Notes: a model not told the origin generated them from the sequence alone. Shown: positions 50,840 to 61,394, counted from the stretch's first letter. The stretch: 64,000 bases of DNA from Rhinopomastus cyanomelas (GCA_013400115.1 VXBP01002567.1:62001-126000); one strand, 5' to 3'. A program made the numbers and translations.

Positions 50840-51090
50840 CCTTTTCTTTTCCCTCTGTTTAATCTCAGCCCGGAGCGCCGGCGCGGCGTGACCACGGCTT
50901 TGTCATGTCCGCTGTCACCGCGCTGACAGCCCCGTGACAGCCGGCAGATGTGCGCGTGATGGATGCTTCCTCCCCGGCGCAAGGACGACGGGACAGAAGT
51001 GCAAACAAACCAGGTAATGGATGGGGAGAGCGGGGCGACGTTGATAAGGCCCGGTCCTCGCGCCGTGATGTACGGGAACGCGAGCCGGGG
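50840..51090. promoter_or_regulatory. CpG-dense block, CpG-island-like
   Basis: About 30 CpGs in roughly 220 bp by hand count (CGCCGGCGCGGCGTGACCAC, GGGGCGACGTTGATAAGG, GCGCCGTGATGTACGGGAAC), repeat-free. A donor-like AAACCAG|GTAATG lies at about 51,013. Could be a promoter of an unannotated transcript or a CpG-rich enhancer. A 241-codon minus-strand frame crosses it but looks non-coding. Confidence 0.4.
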
Positions 51091-51811
51091 GCTATTTGTT
51101 CCAGGGAAATGAGGGGCTCTCTGTAGAGAGGGACATGAAGAGAAGAAGGAATGAAGAATCATGAAGAAACCAGAGTATTGGGGTGGGGAAAGGCGGTGGG
51201 GGTACCCAGAGCTTGTCTCTGTTGTGATGGCAGCAGGCAAACCTCGTTCCAAGGGCAGGCTTGTGGTCCTTGGCTCGTGCCTCTGCGTGAAAGGGCATCT
51301 GAGGACTGACTCCGGGAGGTGGACCTGGCTGGGTTTGTCACCGCTTGTTTCTGCTGCCTCGCTCGTCTCTCGCTGGCCGGCCGATAGCTCCTGCTGTGAT
51401 TGATGGCCTCTGTGACAGACAAACGGCCGTGCTGGCTGCGGGCAGGCAGATGAACTTCTCAAGCTTCTCCTTTTAAAGTGGGTGGCTGGGAAGTTCATGC
51501 ACGAGTAGAGGCTCACACGGTGAGGCATCTGAGCTCAGACAGCTGGAGGTGGTTGTGCTGTGTGCTGGGTTTGGAGATGATTCCTTCACCCTGGCGCGTT
51601 GAGCCCAGCGCCTACCTCCACTCCTGGGTGGAGAAAGAAGCTGTGAACAGGGCACTAGTGCGGTTGGTCCTGAGCAGAGGGTGATGGTCACTTTGTGTCT
51701 GGGAGCAGTGAGCTCCAGGTTTGGCCAAAGTGAGTGCAGGTGGTGAGATGCACTTGGCATCTGTCTCTGCCTTTGCTTCAGCCCCGCGTCAGTTCCAGTT
51801 TATCCTGCGGG
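51091..51811. other. Unique intergenic sequence
   Basis: GC-rich, repeat-free, several overlapping open frames without recognisable protein. Confidence 0.5.
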
Positions 51812-52021
51812 CTCTGGAGATGTTTAAAATCTGCCTGGATGTGTTCCTGTGTGACTGGATCTAGGGGATCCTGCTGTGGTGGGGGGATTGGGCTGGATGA
51901 TCTTCCAAGGTCCCTTCCAGTCCCTAATGACTGGATCTAGGGGATCCTGCTGTGGCAGGGGGATTGGACTGGATGATCTTTTGAGGTCCCTTCCAATCAC
52001 TCAAGTTTTGTGATTCTGTGA
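51812..52021 (+). mobile_element. CR1 fragment with doubled 3' tail
   Basis: Sense; TCTGGAGATGTTTAAAATCT, then two tails joined at CCTAATGACTGGATCTAGGG (51,924). Confidence 0.93.
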
Positions 52022-52284
52022 CCGCCGCATGCTCAGAGCTGCAGCCACATTCATGGTGCAGCCCCTGCAGCAACAGGACCTGAGTTCAGTGGAATTCCCA
52101 CCCACTTATCTGAGAACCTCTGCTCCCACAGAACTGGATGCTCTCGCATATCCCGCTGCCACGTCTGTCTGTCTCTCCGTGGAGCCTTTTGTCTCTCCGC
52201 GCTCTGCACATCACCGTCGCCTCTTATTGCTCCAGCTAGGTGGATCCTTGCTTGGCTGAGCAGAGATCAAACAGTAATTTTTCT

Positions 52285-52600
52285 TGCTGCAACAGCCAAT
52301 TAGAAATTCATTTATTTGCACATTAGACATTTGACCAACATCTCCCGACAGCGGGCTGCTGGCCCTCCCCCACCTGCAGCAATTTAGCTGCGCTCGTCGC
52401 GTCTGCATAATGGGAGAAGAGCGAGCCCGCTAGGAAAACGTGGCCCGGGGCCGAAAATTAAATGCAGAATCATGTATCAGCAATGAGATGTATTTACTAT
52501 TGGTTTTGAAAATTAATGGTGCATTTTCTGTTTTTATAATGTGATTTAATGATGCCATTCATCTCGTGAAAGCCCCACGTTTGAGCTCGGTCCTAGCAGA
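52285..52600. promoter_or_regulatory. Candidate conserved non-coding element, homeodomain-site rich
   Basis: Repeat-free. CAATTAGAAATTCATTTATT, then GAAAATTAAATGCAGAATCA, TGTATTTACTATTGGTTTTG, AAAATTAATGGTGCATTTTC and TTATAATGTGATTTAATGAT: clustered TAAT/ATTA cores plus CCAAT-like (inverted ATTGG) and forkhead-like (TATTTAC) sites, the usual look of a vertebrate developmental enhancer. Confidence 0.45.
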
Positions 52601-53135
52601 GCTGCTGGGCCAGGGCAGCAACGCACCTTCCAGACTTGGAGAAGATGCCGCGGGCTCTAGGTTTTGAATGCGAGGGAGGCGAAGAGGGAGACTTGCCGCG
52701 TGCTTTGGCTAACAGCTGGGCTATCAGCAGGAGCCCAATAAAAAGGACATTTTTCTTTCCAAATTTGGTGTTGGTGCAGCACCGTGGCTGCGGCAGCGGG
52801 TTTGGAGCGCGGAGCTGCAGCTGGCAGTAGGGCGCCATATGGTGCGGGCTGAACACAGAGCCGTGGCTTCCAACGCCGAGGAGCGGCAACTGCGCCCGAC
52901 TACAACAAACAGGCTGCGCGGTGTCGATGTACGGAGCTGTCGTGTTGGGCAGCCAAAGGTGTGAGGTGACTGAAGAAAAGCCTGCGATGGTCGGCTCTGA
53001 GCACGTGCTCCTTCCCTGGAGCGGCTCTCGGTGGGTTGAGGGTTGGTGGAAAGTCCTTGAACACTTGCTCAGAGAGCTGTTTGTTAAGGGACTGGAGAGT
53101 GAATCTGGTGTGGAGAGATGGAGAGAGTTGAGCTG
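52601..53135. other. Unique CpG-bearing sequence
   Basis: Adjoins the candidate element; CpG patches at 52,645-52,700 and 52,785-52,920. Holds the palindromic CATATG at 52,838. No gene seen. Confidence 0.45.
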
Positions 53136-53220
53136 TTTAGGTGGTCCTGCTGTGGTGGGGGGATTGGACTAGATGATCTTTCGAGGTCCCTTCCAATTCC
53201 TAATGATTCTATGATTCTAG
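53136..53220 (+). mobile_element. CR1 tail, first of a head-to-tail chain
   Basis: Sense; TTTAGGTGGTCCTGCTGTGG to the terminal ATTCTATGATTCTAG. The next CR1 starts at the following base. Confidence 0.92.
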
Positions 53221-53572
53221 CTTGAGGAAGAGGAGGCTGAGGGGAGACCCCACCTCTCTCTGAAAGGACACTGTAGAGATGTTGGTGCTGGTCTCTTCTC
53301 ATAGATCATCAGAGACAGAACTAGAAAGAAGAGTTTCAAGCTCTAACAGGGGAGGGTTAGGCTGGACATCAGGAAGAAATTCTTCAGGGAGAGAGTGGTC
53401 AGGCCCTGGAATGGGCTTCCCTGGGTGGTAGCTCAGTCCCCATCCCCGGATGTGTTTAGAAGTTGCTTAGATGTGGTGTTGGGGGATCTGGTTTAGGGGT
53501 GACATTGTATAGTAGGGTTGATGGATGGACTGGATGGTCCCAAGGGTCTTTTCCAACGTAAATGACTCTATG
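53221..53572 (+). mobile_element. CR1 fragment, variant subfamily, second in chain
   Basis: Sense; CTTGAGGAAGAGGAGGCTGA to CCAACGTAAATGACTCTATG, with GTGTTGGGGGATCTGGTTTA. Confidence 0.92.
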
Positions 53573-53939
53573 GAGAAGAGGAGGCTGAGGGGTGACCTCA
53601 TTAATGTCTATAAATACGTGAGGGGTGGGTGTCAGGAGGATGGAACCAAACTCTACTCAGTGTCATCTGGTGATAGGACAAGGGGCACTGGGTGTGAGCT
53701 GGAACAGACGAGGTTCCATATAAATATCAGAAGGACCTTCCTCCCAGTGAGGGTGACAGAGCACTGGAAGGTGCTGCCCAGGGGGGTTGTGGAGTCTCCT
53801 TCTCTGGAGATGTTTAAAACCCACCTGGACATGTTCTTGTGTGACTTGGTCTAGGTGACCCTGCTGTGTGAGGGGGATTGGACTAGATGATCTTTTGAGG
53901 TCCCTTCCAATCCCTAATGATTCCATTCTGTGATTCTAT
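53573..53939 (+). mobile_element. CR1 fragment, third in chain
   Basis: Sense; GAGAAGAGGAGGCTGAGGGG to CTAATGATTCCATTCTGTGA; coding remnant CELEQTRFHINIRRTFL. Confidence 0.93.
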
Positions 53940-54317
53940 CTGACTTCAGAAACTCAGGAGTAAGAGCTGCGAGGACCCTGGTGCCCCAGCTGTGTTTTAC
54001 TGGGTGCTGACAGATTGCAAAGTGCAGGTTCTGCTCTGCCTCTGCTCTAGGGAACTGCCCAGGCTGCCATTTTTGTGTTGAGAGCATAAAACCTTCTTAA
54101 TCCATTTTGCATCAGGATCTTGATCTGCTTTGCAAAGCTGTTGTATTACACACGCTGTGGTAAAGTGACCAGAGGGAGGTTTGACACAGATTTGAAAACC
54201 TCTAAAAAGTGCAGCTCTGCAATGAGGACAAGACCAGCTGAAGAGAGGGTCTGTGTTCTCCGGTGTTGCCAGCTACTGGTACTTCTGGCTCCACTGGGAC
54301 TGGGGGGCACTGAAAGA
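53940..54317. other. Unique intergenic sequence
   Basis: Nothing recognised. Confidence 0.5.
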
Positions 54318-54473
54318 ATAGAATCATTCACATTGGAAAAGACCTTTGGGATCATCAAGTCCAACCATCAACCCTACTCTACAAGTTCATCCCTAAACCA
54401 GATCCCCCAACACTACATCTAAGCGACTTTTAAACTCATCCAGGGATGGTGCCACAACCACCACCCTGGGCAG
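54318..54473 (-). mobile_element. CR1 fragment, variant subfamily
   Basis: Antisense; ATAGAATCATTCACATTGGA to CCACAACCACCACCCTGGGC, where another CR1 begins. Confidence 0.92.
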
Positions 54474-54943
54474 GGATTGGAAGGGACCTCGGAAGATCAT
54501 CCATCCCAATCCCCCTGCCACAGCAGGATCGCCTAGATCCGGTCACACAGGAACACATCCAGGCAGGTTTTAATTGTCTCCAGAGAAGGAGACTCCACAA
54601 CTCCCTGGGCAGCCCCTTCCAGTGCTCTGTCACCCTCACCAGGAAGAAGTTCCTTCTCATATTGATGTGGAACCTCGTCTGTTCCAGCTCACACCCACTG
54701 CCTGGGTGCCCCTGAGCAGAGCCTGGCTCCATCCTCCTAACGCCCACCTTTCCATATTCATAAATGAATCACCCCTCAGTCTCCTTTTTTCCCAGCTCAA
54801 GAGACCGAGCTCCCTCAGCCTTTCCTCATCAGGGAGATTCTCCCCTCCCTTCTTCATTCTCGTGGCTCTGCACTGAACTCTCTCCAGCAGCTCTAAGTCC
54901 TTCTGGAACTGAAGGGCCCAGACCTGGCCACAATCTTCCAGAC
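54474..54943 (-). mobile_element. CR1 LINE fragment abutting the previous one
   Basis: Antisense; GGATTGGAAGGGACCTCGGA to AATCTTCCAGACACAGTCA. Its terminal ACAGAATCATTAG is missing, so the join at the shared GCAGGGATTGG is a recombination or insertion point. Confidence 0.93.
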
Positions 54944-55507
54944 ACAGTCAGAGGAACGTTGCACAGAGAGGGAGTAGCTGACACGGGGAGACAGAGGTGG
55001 GCTGTACCGTGTGTTCCTCACAGCTGAAGCATTCATTGACTTTTAACACGGAGGATGAAAGCGTCGAGGCAGAATTTGCACGACGATGATGTTTTCTAAA
55101 GTCAAGCTAATTTGTAGGAGACTTTCTCGTTTGGAGCAAGCTGCAGCTCAGTGAACTGGCAGCCAGTTTCCAGAAAACAAATCACACAATATTTGAATAA
55201 GAAGCCCAAGTGCCTGAGAGATGATGCTGTGGTGTGAATTACACTGCAGAGCAGTTGTCAGCCGTCCCTGTCAGCACTTTTGCAGATGCTGTAACGTGCA
55301 GTAACTGCTGTGGCTGCAGCTCCTGGGGTTTACTGTGCTGGTGGGTTTAGGGGAAGCACCGCAAATTAACAGCTAAGGGAAAACATCTCTCTTCCCGGAG
55401 CTGCTCCGTGCCTGGACAACGTTTCACAGGCTGCAGTTTGCCACTAATCTGCCTGCGGCTATTTCTTTCCATCTCTTAAAACTGAGCCTGTGTGTCCTCT
55501 TCCGTTG
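54944..55507. other. Unique intergenic sequence, possibly conserved
   Basis: AT-rich repeat-free block (TTTCTAAAGTCAAGCTAATT at about 55,092; CAAATCACACAATATTTGAA at about 55,179) with enhancer-like composition. Confidence 0.35.
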
Positions 55508-55748
55508 TCACAGAACATTAGGGATTGGAAGGGACCTCGAAAGATCATCCAGTCCAGTCCTCCTGCCACAGCAGGATCCCCTAGATCCAGTCATTAGGGA
55601 TTGGAAGGGACCTCGAAAGATCATCCAGTCCAATCCCCCTTCCACAGCAGGATCCCCTAGATCCAGTCGTGCAGGAACATGTCCAGGTGGGTTTTAAATG
55701 TCTCCAGAGAAGGAGACTCCACAACACCCCCTAGGCAGCTCCTTCCAG
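55508..55748 (-). mobile_element. CR1 fragment with doubled 3' tail
   Basis: Antisense; two tails joined at CTAGATCCAGTCATTAGGGA (55,581), then coding remnant to CTAGGCAGCTCCTTCCAG. Confidence 0.93.
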
Positions 55749-55792
55749 AAGAAAAGTGTCTGGGATGACTGGGTGAATTAGCACAGTGACAC

Positions 55793-56142
55793 AAGGGGAA
55801 CTTCTCCCTCTCTACAACTACCTGAAGGGAGGCTGCAGACAGGCTGAGGTTGGGCCCTTCCCCCAGGCAGCTCGAGACAGGACAAGAAGGCAAAGGCTGA
55901 AGCTGCAAGGGAAGGGTTAGGTTGGATGTTAGGAAGCCCTTCAGCACTGAAAGAGTGATCAGAGCCTGGACTGGACTGCCCAGGGCAGTGGTGGAGTCCC
56001 CATTCCCCATCCCTGGAGGTGTTTAAGACCAGCCTGGCTGTGGCCCTTAGTGCCCTGGTCTGGCCGATGGGGTGATGTTAGGTCCTGGGCTGAGCTGGAT
56101 GATCTCAGAGGGCTTCACCAGCCTCAATAATCGGGTGGTTCT
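55793..56142 (+). mobile_element. CR1 fragment, older subfamily
   Basis: Sense; GGGGAACTTCTCCCTCTCTA ... GATGTTAGGTCCTGGGCTGA ... GGGCTTCACCAGCCTCAATA. Same subfamily as the antisense tail at 58,911. Confidence 0.88.
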
Positions 56143-56453
56143 CTTAGCACTGCTGGACATCCTGCCCTTGGGATGATTTTCTAAGTTTCAAAACCTGTTT
56201 TGCTGCAGTGATTTCTTTTCTTCTAATGTCCTTCTCTTGCCCCTGTTTGCAAGCGAGCGAAGGCAGCAGCTAGCCGACCCCTCGGCGTGAGCTGGAGCCC
56301 GGCAGAGCCCGATGGAGCCCGAGTTCGCCGCTCCTGGCCAGGAGACCCCTCTTGCAACGTTCTCCTCTGCCCTGCAGATGGTACTGTCGGATCGCGGTGC
56401 AGTCGCCCGCGGCCAGTGCCCGCCCGGGCTGGCCCGAGTGTCGGCAGGGACGG
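56143..56453. other. Unique intergenic sequence
   Basis: CpG-rich from about 56,250 to 56,450 (CCCGAGTTCGCCGCTCCTGG). No gene recognised. Confidence 0.45.
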
Positions 56454-56926
56454 TGAAGGACACGGAGCTGCGGGAGAGAGCCCAGCGCAGAGCAACAAAG
56501 GTGATGGAGGGAGGGGAGCATCTCCCTGATGAGGAAAGGCTGAGGGAGCTGGGGCTCTTGAGCTTGGGAAAAACGAGACTGAGGGGTGACCTCATTAATG
56601 TTGATAAATATGTGAGGGGTGGGTGTCAGGAGGATGGAGCCGGGCTCTTTGCAATGTCATCTAGTGATAGGACAAGGGGTAAAAGGTGTGAGCTGGAACA
56701 GAGGAGGTTCCACATCAATATGAGCAGGAACTTCTTCCTGGTGAGGGTGACAGAGCACAGGAAGGGGCTGCCCAGGGGGGTTGTGGAGTCTCCTTCTGTG
56801 GTGAAAAAAACCCCACCACCTGGCCATGTTCCTGTGTGACTGGATCTAGGGGATCCTGCTGCAGTGGGAGGATTTGACTGGATGATCTTTCGAGGTCCCT
56901 TCCAATCCCTAATATCCTGTGATTCT
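56454..56926 (+). mobile_element. CR1 LINE fragment
   Basis: Sense; GAAGGACACGGAGCTGCGGG to CCAATCCCTAATATCCTGTG. Confidence 0.94.
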
Positions 56927-57681
56927 CCCTGCTAACTGCTCACAGCTCTGATGATCAAGACGGACCAGAGCAGCTCGATGACAGCAGAGTCACGAGATAA
57001 ATCATCCTCCCCCAGCTTCTCCCCAGCCCAAATGGCTAAAGCATCTTTATTATTTAAAACCCCCCTCTCCATGCACATGGAAACCCCCAGCGGGAGCAGA
57101 GAGCTCTGGGCAGCAGCCCACAGAGAAGCACCATCAATCACCACGTGGGCAGAGGCACGCACGTGTGGGTACCTGCTAGTCATAGGCAAGACTCAAGAAT
57201 CTTTGGGGCTCCTCAGACCAACAGATAGATAAATAAATAAGCAGAATTCCATCTTCCTCTGAAGAGTCCCCAGGTAGTGCTGCAAAGTTCAGATGGGTTT
57301 AGTACCACAGCCCTGGCTGCAGCCCTTTCCCTGTCTGCTGTGCTGGACCCAGAGCTCTGCCCAGCACTCACCAACACCCCAGCAGCCGCCTGCACACCCA
57401 CCTCGTGTTCACCAGTTATGCCTCCTCCTGTCCTGCTGCTCCCAGCTTGAGCTTCCTCTCCCTCTCATGACCCCCCCCCAAGCCCTGGCAGAGGCTGTCC
57501 TGGTGCCACCTGGCTGTTTGCTTATCCCTCAGCTCCTCTACCTTGTAGCTTTGGAATGGATCCTTTAAAAAATCTTCATTTCCCCCTTAAATCTACACTC
57601 CCCCTTCTCTTGGCTTTGATTTTATTCTTCTGAAATGTGGACTTCCAGTTGCTGGCACTGTGGCCACGTATTCTGCAGAGG
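56927..57681. other. Unique intergenic sequence
   Basis: Short GATA/AATA-rich stretch at about 57,223-57,240. Nothing else recognised. Confidence 0.5.
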
Positions 57682-57830
57682 TCACAGAACATTAAGGATT
57701 GGAAAGGACCTCAAAAGATCATCCAGTCCAATCATAGAACCTTAGGGATTGGAGGGGACCTCGAAAGACCATCCAGTCCAATCCCCCTGCCAGAGCAGGA
57801 CCACCTAGACCAAGCTGCACAGGAACATCC
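57682..57830 (-). mobile_element. CR1 with partly duplicated tail
   Basis: Antisense; TCACAGAACATTAAGGATTG to CAGTCCAATC, then restarts ATAGAACCTTAGGGATTGGA and runs to TGCACAGGAACAT. The duplication point differs from that of the five CAGTCATTAGGG junctions. Confidence 0.92.
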
Positions 57831-58910
57831 TCTGGACCTCTGCATCTCTGAGCTGCACCCCATCTCTCTGCTCCCCCTTTTCACGCATCACTTTCTTTTT
57901 GACTCATGACAGTGACTTTATTCGCAGTGGAAGTCCTGCAAGAGCAAAGCCCTGTCCCAGGAGGAGTAAAGGTTGCACAACCAAGTGCCAGAAGACAAAT
58001 GTGTTTGGGGAAATGGCCATTAGCCCTTCCTCAAACTGACCAAGCTGTTTCCCAAGATTTCTATCACATAGAGGAAGATGCAGGTTATTTTTAGCTGCAC
58101 GTGAGCCAGCTGCTCCTAGGCTGCCCTCCAGCCTCCCGAGGACAGCAGAGGCATCTGCCTGCTCCTGCTCAGCCCTCCGTGAGGCTGCACCAGTCCAGTT
58201 GGGTTCTGCACGATGCAGGTGAGGAGCAAATGATGCCACCCAGACCAGCATCAGACCTTGCAGGGGGCTTCTTTTTCTCCAGCATCTTGATTGTATTCAG
58301 CAGACCCATGCAGAGATCTGACTGACTCTCAGGGTCTTGGTTTGAGCACGATCAGTGCAGGTGATAAAGGCTTACGGGAGAGACCTCACTGCAGAGCGAC
58401 TCCTTGCAGGTCACTGCTACCTGGGGGGCTACAGAGACAGGGTCAGAGGGGTCACTCGAAGGCAGCAGACCCTTCATTGCAAATTCATGGGGCTGTTTGC
58501 TTCTTGGAGGCAGGTGCTTTGAGATGTGTGGATGTGGTGATGTTTGTCACTGATGTTTCTCCAAAATCTCAGTTGGTTTTTTTTTAACCCCTGGTTTGAT
58601 CTTAATTTATTGAATCTCAATGATTTCTGTGCTGCCCCCAAAAAAATCTCTTTAAGGGTGTTCCTTGCCTGGACTCTGCCCTTTGCAGAGTAGAGATGTG
58701 AATTTTGGGAGACACTTCACAGCCTCCTAAGGAGAATCCTGTCCCAGAGTGGGGAAACAACAATTAAGCTGGAATTTATCCTTTACTGAGTCAGGATTAA
58801 ACAAAACAAAACCTACTACAGAAGTCTCCAAGAGCAGACTTGTTTGTAGCAGAGCAAAGCCTGAGCAGGGTCTTGTGTCTCCCAATGAAGCAAAACCTGC
58901 CTGTTGCAGG
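57831..58910. other. Unique intergenic sequence
   Basis: Nothing recognised. Confidence 0.5.
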
Positions 58911-58977
58911 ATCACAGAATGCCTGAGGCTGGAAAAGCCCTCTGAGCTCAGCCAGCCCAGGACCTAACATCACCTGA
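58911..58977 (-). mobile_element. CR1 tail, older subfamily
   Basis: Antisense; ATCACAGAATGCCTGAGGCT ... CCCAGGACCTAACATCACC. Confidence 0.85.
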
Positions 58978-58984
58978 CATCTAT

Positions 58985-59083
58985 TCACAGAATCATTAGG
59001 GATTGGAAGGGACCTTGAAAGATCATCTAGTCCAATCCCCCTGCCAGCACAGGATTACCCAGACCAAGTTGCACAGGAACATG
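58985..59083 (-). mobile_element. CR1 tail
   Basis: Antisense; TCACAGAATCATTAGGGATT to GTTGCACAGGAACATG, then switches to a sense CR1 body. Confidence 0.92.
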
Positions 59084-59452
59084 GAGAGCAGTGTAGGAGA
59101 AAGGGACCTGGGGGGCCTGGTGGACAGCAGGATGGCCATGAGCCAGCAGTTGTGCTCTGTGGCCAAGAGGGCCAGCAGCATCCTGGGGTGGATCAGAAGG
59201 GGGGTGGTTAGCAGATCAAGAGAGGTTCTTCTCCCCCTCTACTCTGCCCTGGTGAGACCACATCTGGAGTATTGTGTCCAGTTCTGGGCCCCTCAGTTCA
59301 AGAGGGATGTGGAGCTTCTGGAGTGAGTTCAGCGTAGGGCAATGAAGATGATAAAAGAGGTGGAGCACCTCCCTTGCGAGGAGAGGCTGAGGGAGCTGGG
59401 TCTCTTTAGCTTGGAGGAGACTGAGGGGTGACCTCATTAATGTCTACAAATC
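59084..59452 (+). mobile_element. CR1 internal fragment lacking its 3' end
   Basis: Sense; GAGAGCAGTGTAGGAGAAAG to ACCTCATTAATGTCTACAAA. No tail follows, which is unusual because CR1 normally loses its 5' end. Confidence 0.93.
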
Positions 59453-60021
59453 GTGTTTTAGGGTGATTTAATAATAAAATGACTTTTTTGCATTTCTTTT
59501 CCCTTCCTCAGAGTAGAAAAGCCACGAGATGGAGCTCTGGGGCTTTGCACTGGAGCTCAGCTCGATTAACAGATAAAAAGCTCTCTGGAGACCTCGAAAT
59601 GATGGTTTCTATGAATTTCTTTCCCTCAGTTTAATTTTTCTGGTCACTTTTAAGTGGTGACCGTTAGGGATGCGATGCTGGGGACAGAGTGTTTGTGCTC
59701 GCTGGTTGTTTTAAGCTTGGAACTCGAGTGGCTGTGGTGTCTGCCATCGCAGCGATGATGTTAGACCCTGTCCTCCTCCTCAGTGATGCCCTGGCCGTGT
59801 GGAGGAAGCTCTCAAACCTGCCCAGGTCTGTACACAAGCATTTAGCCCTGGGTGTGTGAGGGGGTGAATGATGCTTTGGAGCATCCTTGTGGTCCGTGCA
59901 CACTTAGCCAGGAGGAACTGAAAGCAGTGCAGAGAACGAGGGGAAGTGGATTCTGCAATTAAACAAAAGCACTTTCCATCCTAAATTATGTAGAAATGAT
60001 AAAGAAATGAACCAATTCAAT
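59453..60021. other. Unique sequence, possibly conserved
   Basis: GATTTAATAATAAAATGACT, then GATTAACAGATAAAAAGCTC: AT-rich, GATA-like and repeat-free to about 59,660. Candidate regulatory DNA only. Confidence 0.35.
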
Positions 60022-60135
60022 ATTTAAAACCCACCTGGACCTGTGTCTGTGCGACTTGGTCTAGGTGGTCCTGCTGTGGCAGGGGGATTGGACTGGATGA
60101 TCTTTCGAGGTCCCTTCTAACCCTAAAGTTCTGTG
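60022..60135 (+). mobile_element. CR1 tail
   Basis: Sense; ATTTAAAACCCACCTGGACC to CTAACCCTAAAGTTCTGTGC. Confidence 0.92.
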
Positions 60136-60383
60136 CAAAGTAGTGGGTTTTGTCACCTTCTTTCTTCCTCCCCTTGTTTTCCTCTGTGTCCTTTTCTCTT
60201 CCTCTTCCAAAGGGGTGATCTCTCCTCTGCATCACATGCCTTGTCTACGTGGATGGGTGCTAAGGATGTTGGATCTCTCCAGCTCTGAGCTGCTCTTGTG
60301 ACAGGGTCTGAGTGTTTAATTGTGATTGTCTTGCACACGTCAGGGAACTCTTGGTTGTGATAGCTCTGACGAGAAGTGTCTGT

Positions 60384-60805
60384 TTTTATATAGTTATACA
60401 GTTTTATACCTTTATGTATTTATATCTCTATATATTTATACATTTAGGTATACATACGTATATCTTTATGTATTTATCCATCTATATATTTACTTATTTA
60501 TGTATCTAAGCACCCATATATTTATATATTAAGGTATTTATACATCTATATCTTTATATATTTATGCATTAATGTATTTATACATCTATATCATTTTCTA
60601 TGCATCTATACATCTATATATTTATGTATTTATACCTTATACATTCATATTTTAATGCATTTATAGTCTAATTATAATTATGTGTATTTATATGGGTATA
60701 CATTTTTATTTTATTTATATTTATATTATATGCATTCATATTTTTATACACTTATAATGTAAGTATTTTTATTTTTATATATTTTTATTTGGATTTTTTA
60801 ATGGG
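60384..60805. repeat. AT-rich degenerate tandem array
   Basis: About 420 bp of imperfect TATTTATA-CATCTATATATTTATG-type units with periods of about 12-24 bp, almost lacking G and C. A decayed minisatellite. Confidence 0.85.
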
Positions 60806-61076
60806 TTTACATGCACAGAGAGGACAGTGAGGACCTGGTAGGTGATGTTCTCCTGGAAGAATATCGTTCATTACTTAACTGTGGTGAGAAAATGTCTTAT
60901 AAAAGTTTTATGAAACACTTCTGGGCTGGGACGGGTGATATCAGTAACTGGAAATGTACTTTCCTCCTGTATGGAAGTGACTGTTCTTATGAGATGCTTG
61001 AAGCACTTGGCAGGGCCTTTTGGAGGATGCAGTCTCCAGTGTAAGACTGAGAGTGGCCAACCTGCACCAGAGCAAA

Positions 61077-61185
61077 CCCCCTGGACATGTTCCTCTGCGA
61101 CTCGCTCTAGGTGATCCTGCTCTGGAAGGGCGATTGGACTGGATGATCTTTCAAGGTTGCTCCCAATCCCTAATGTTCTGTGATT
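61077..61185 (+). mobile_element. CR1 tail
   Basis: Sense; CCCCTGGACATGTTCCTCTG to CCCTAATGTTCTGTGATTT. Confidence 0.92.
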
Positions 61186-61310
61186 TTTCTGGTCTGACTG
61201 GGAGATCGACGGTGCCCTGACAGGTCATGGGCAGTATTCTACATCCCCATTACTCAAACTGGTGAGCTCTAGAAATATCAGCACCAAGGAGACTCCTGCA
61301 CTGGAAGTTA

Positions 61311-61394
61311 TTTTAGGGGTGAACTTGTAAGGTCGGGTAGGTGGTTGGACGCTGTGATCCCAGGGGTCTTTTCCAACCAGAGTGGCTCTGTGCT
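61311..61394 (+). mobile_element. CR1 tail, variant subfamily
   Basis: Sense; TTTTAGGGGTGAACTTGTAA to GGTCTTTTCCAACCAGAGTG. Confidence 0.88.

Noticed and set aside
50803..51528. 241-codon open frame on the minus strand
   Set aside because: Low-complexity Ser/Arg/Pro-rich translation, crosses a CpG-dense block that keeps stops rare by chance, overlaps other frames and has no recognisable domain.
56312..56839. 175-codon open frame resembling a gene with repeats of CELEQRRFHIN
   Set aside because: The right two thirds is the CR1 at 56,454; the left part is unrelated GC-rich DNA. The same CR1 string occurs in most frames of 60-110 codons in this window.
60811..61044. 77-codon open frame after the AT-rich array
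   Set aside because: Not recognised; single frame of chance length ending just before a CR1 tail, with no other evidence of coding.
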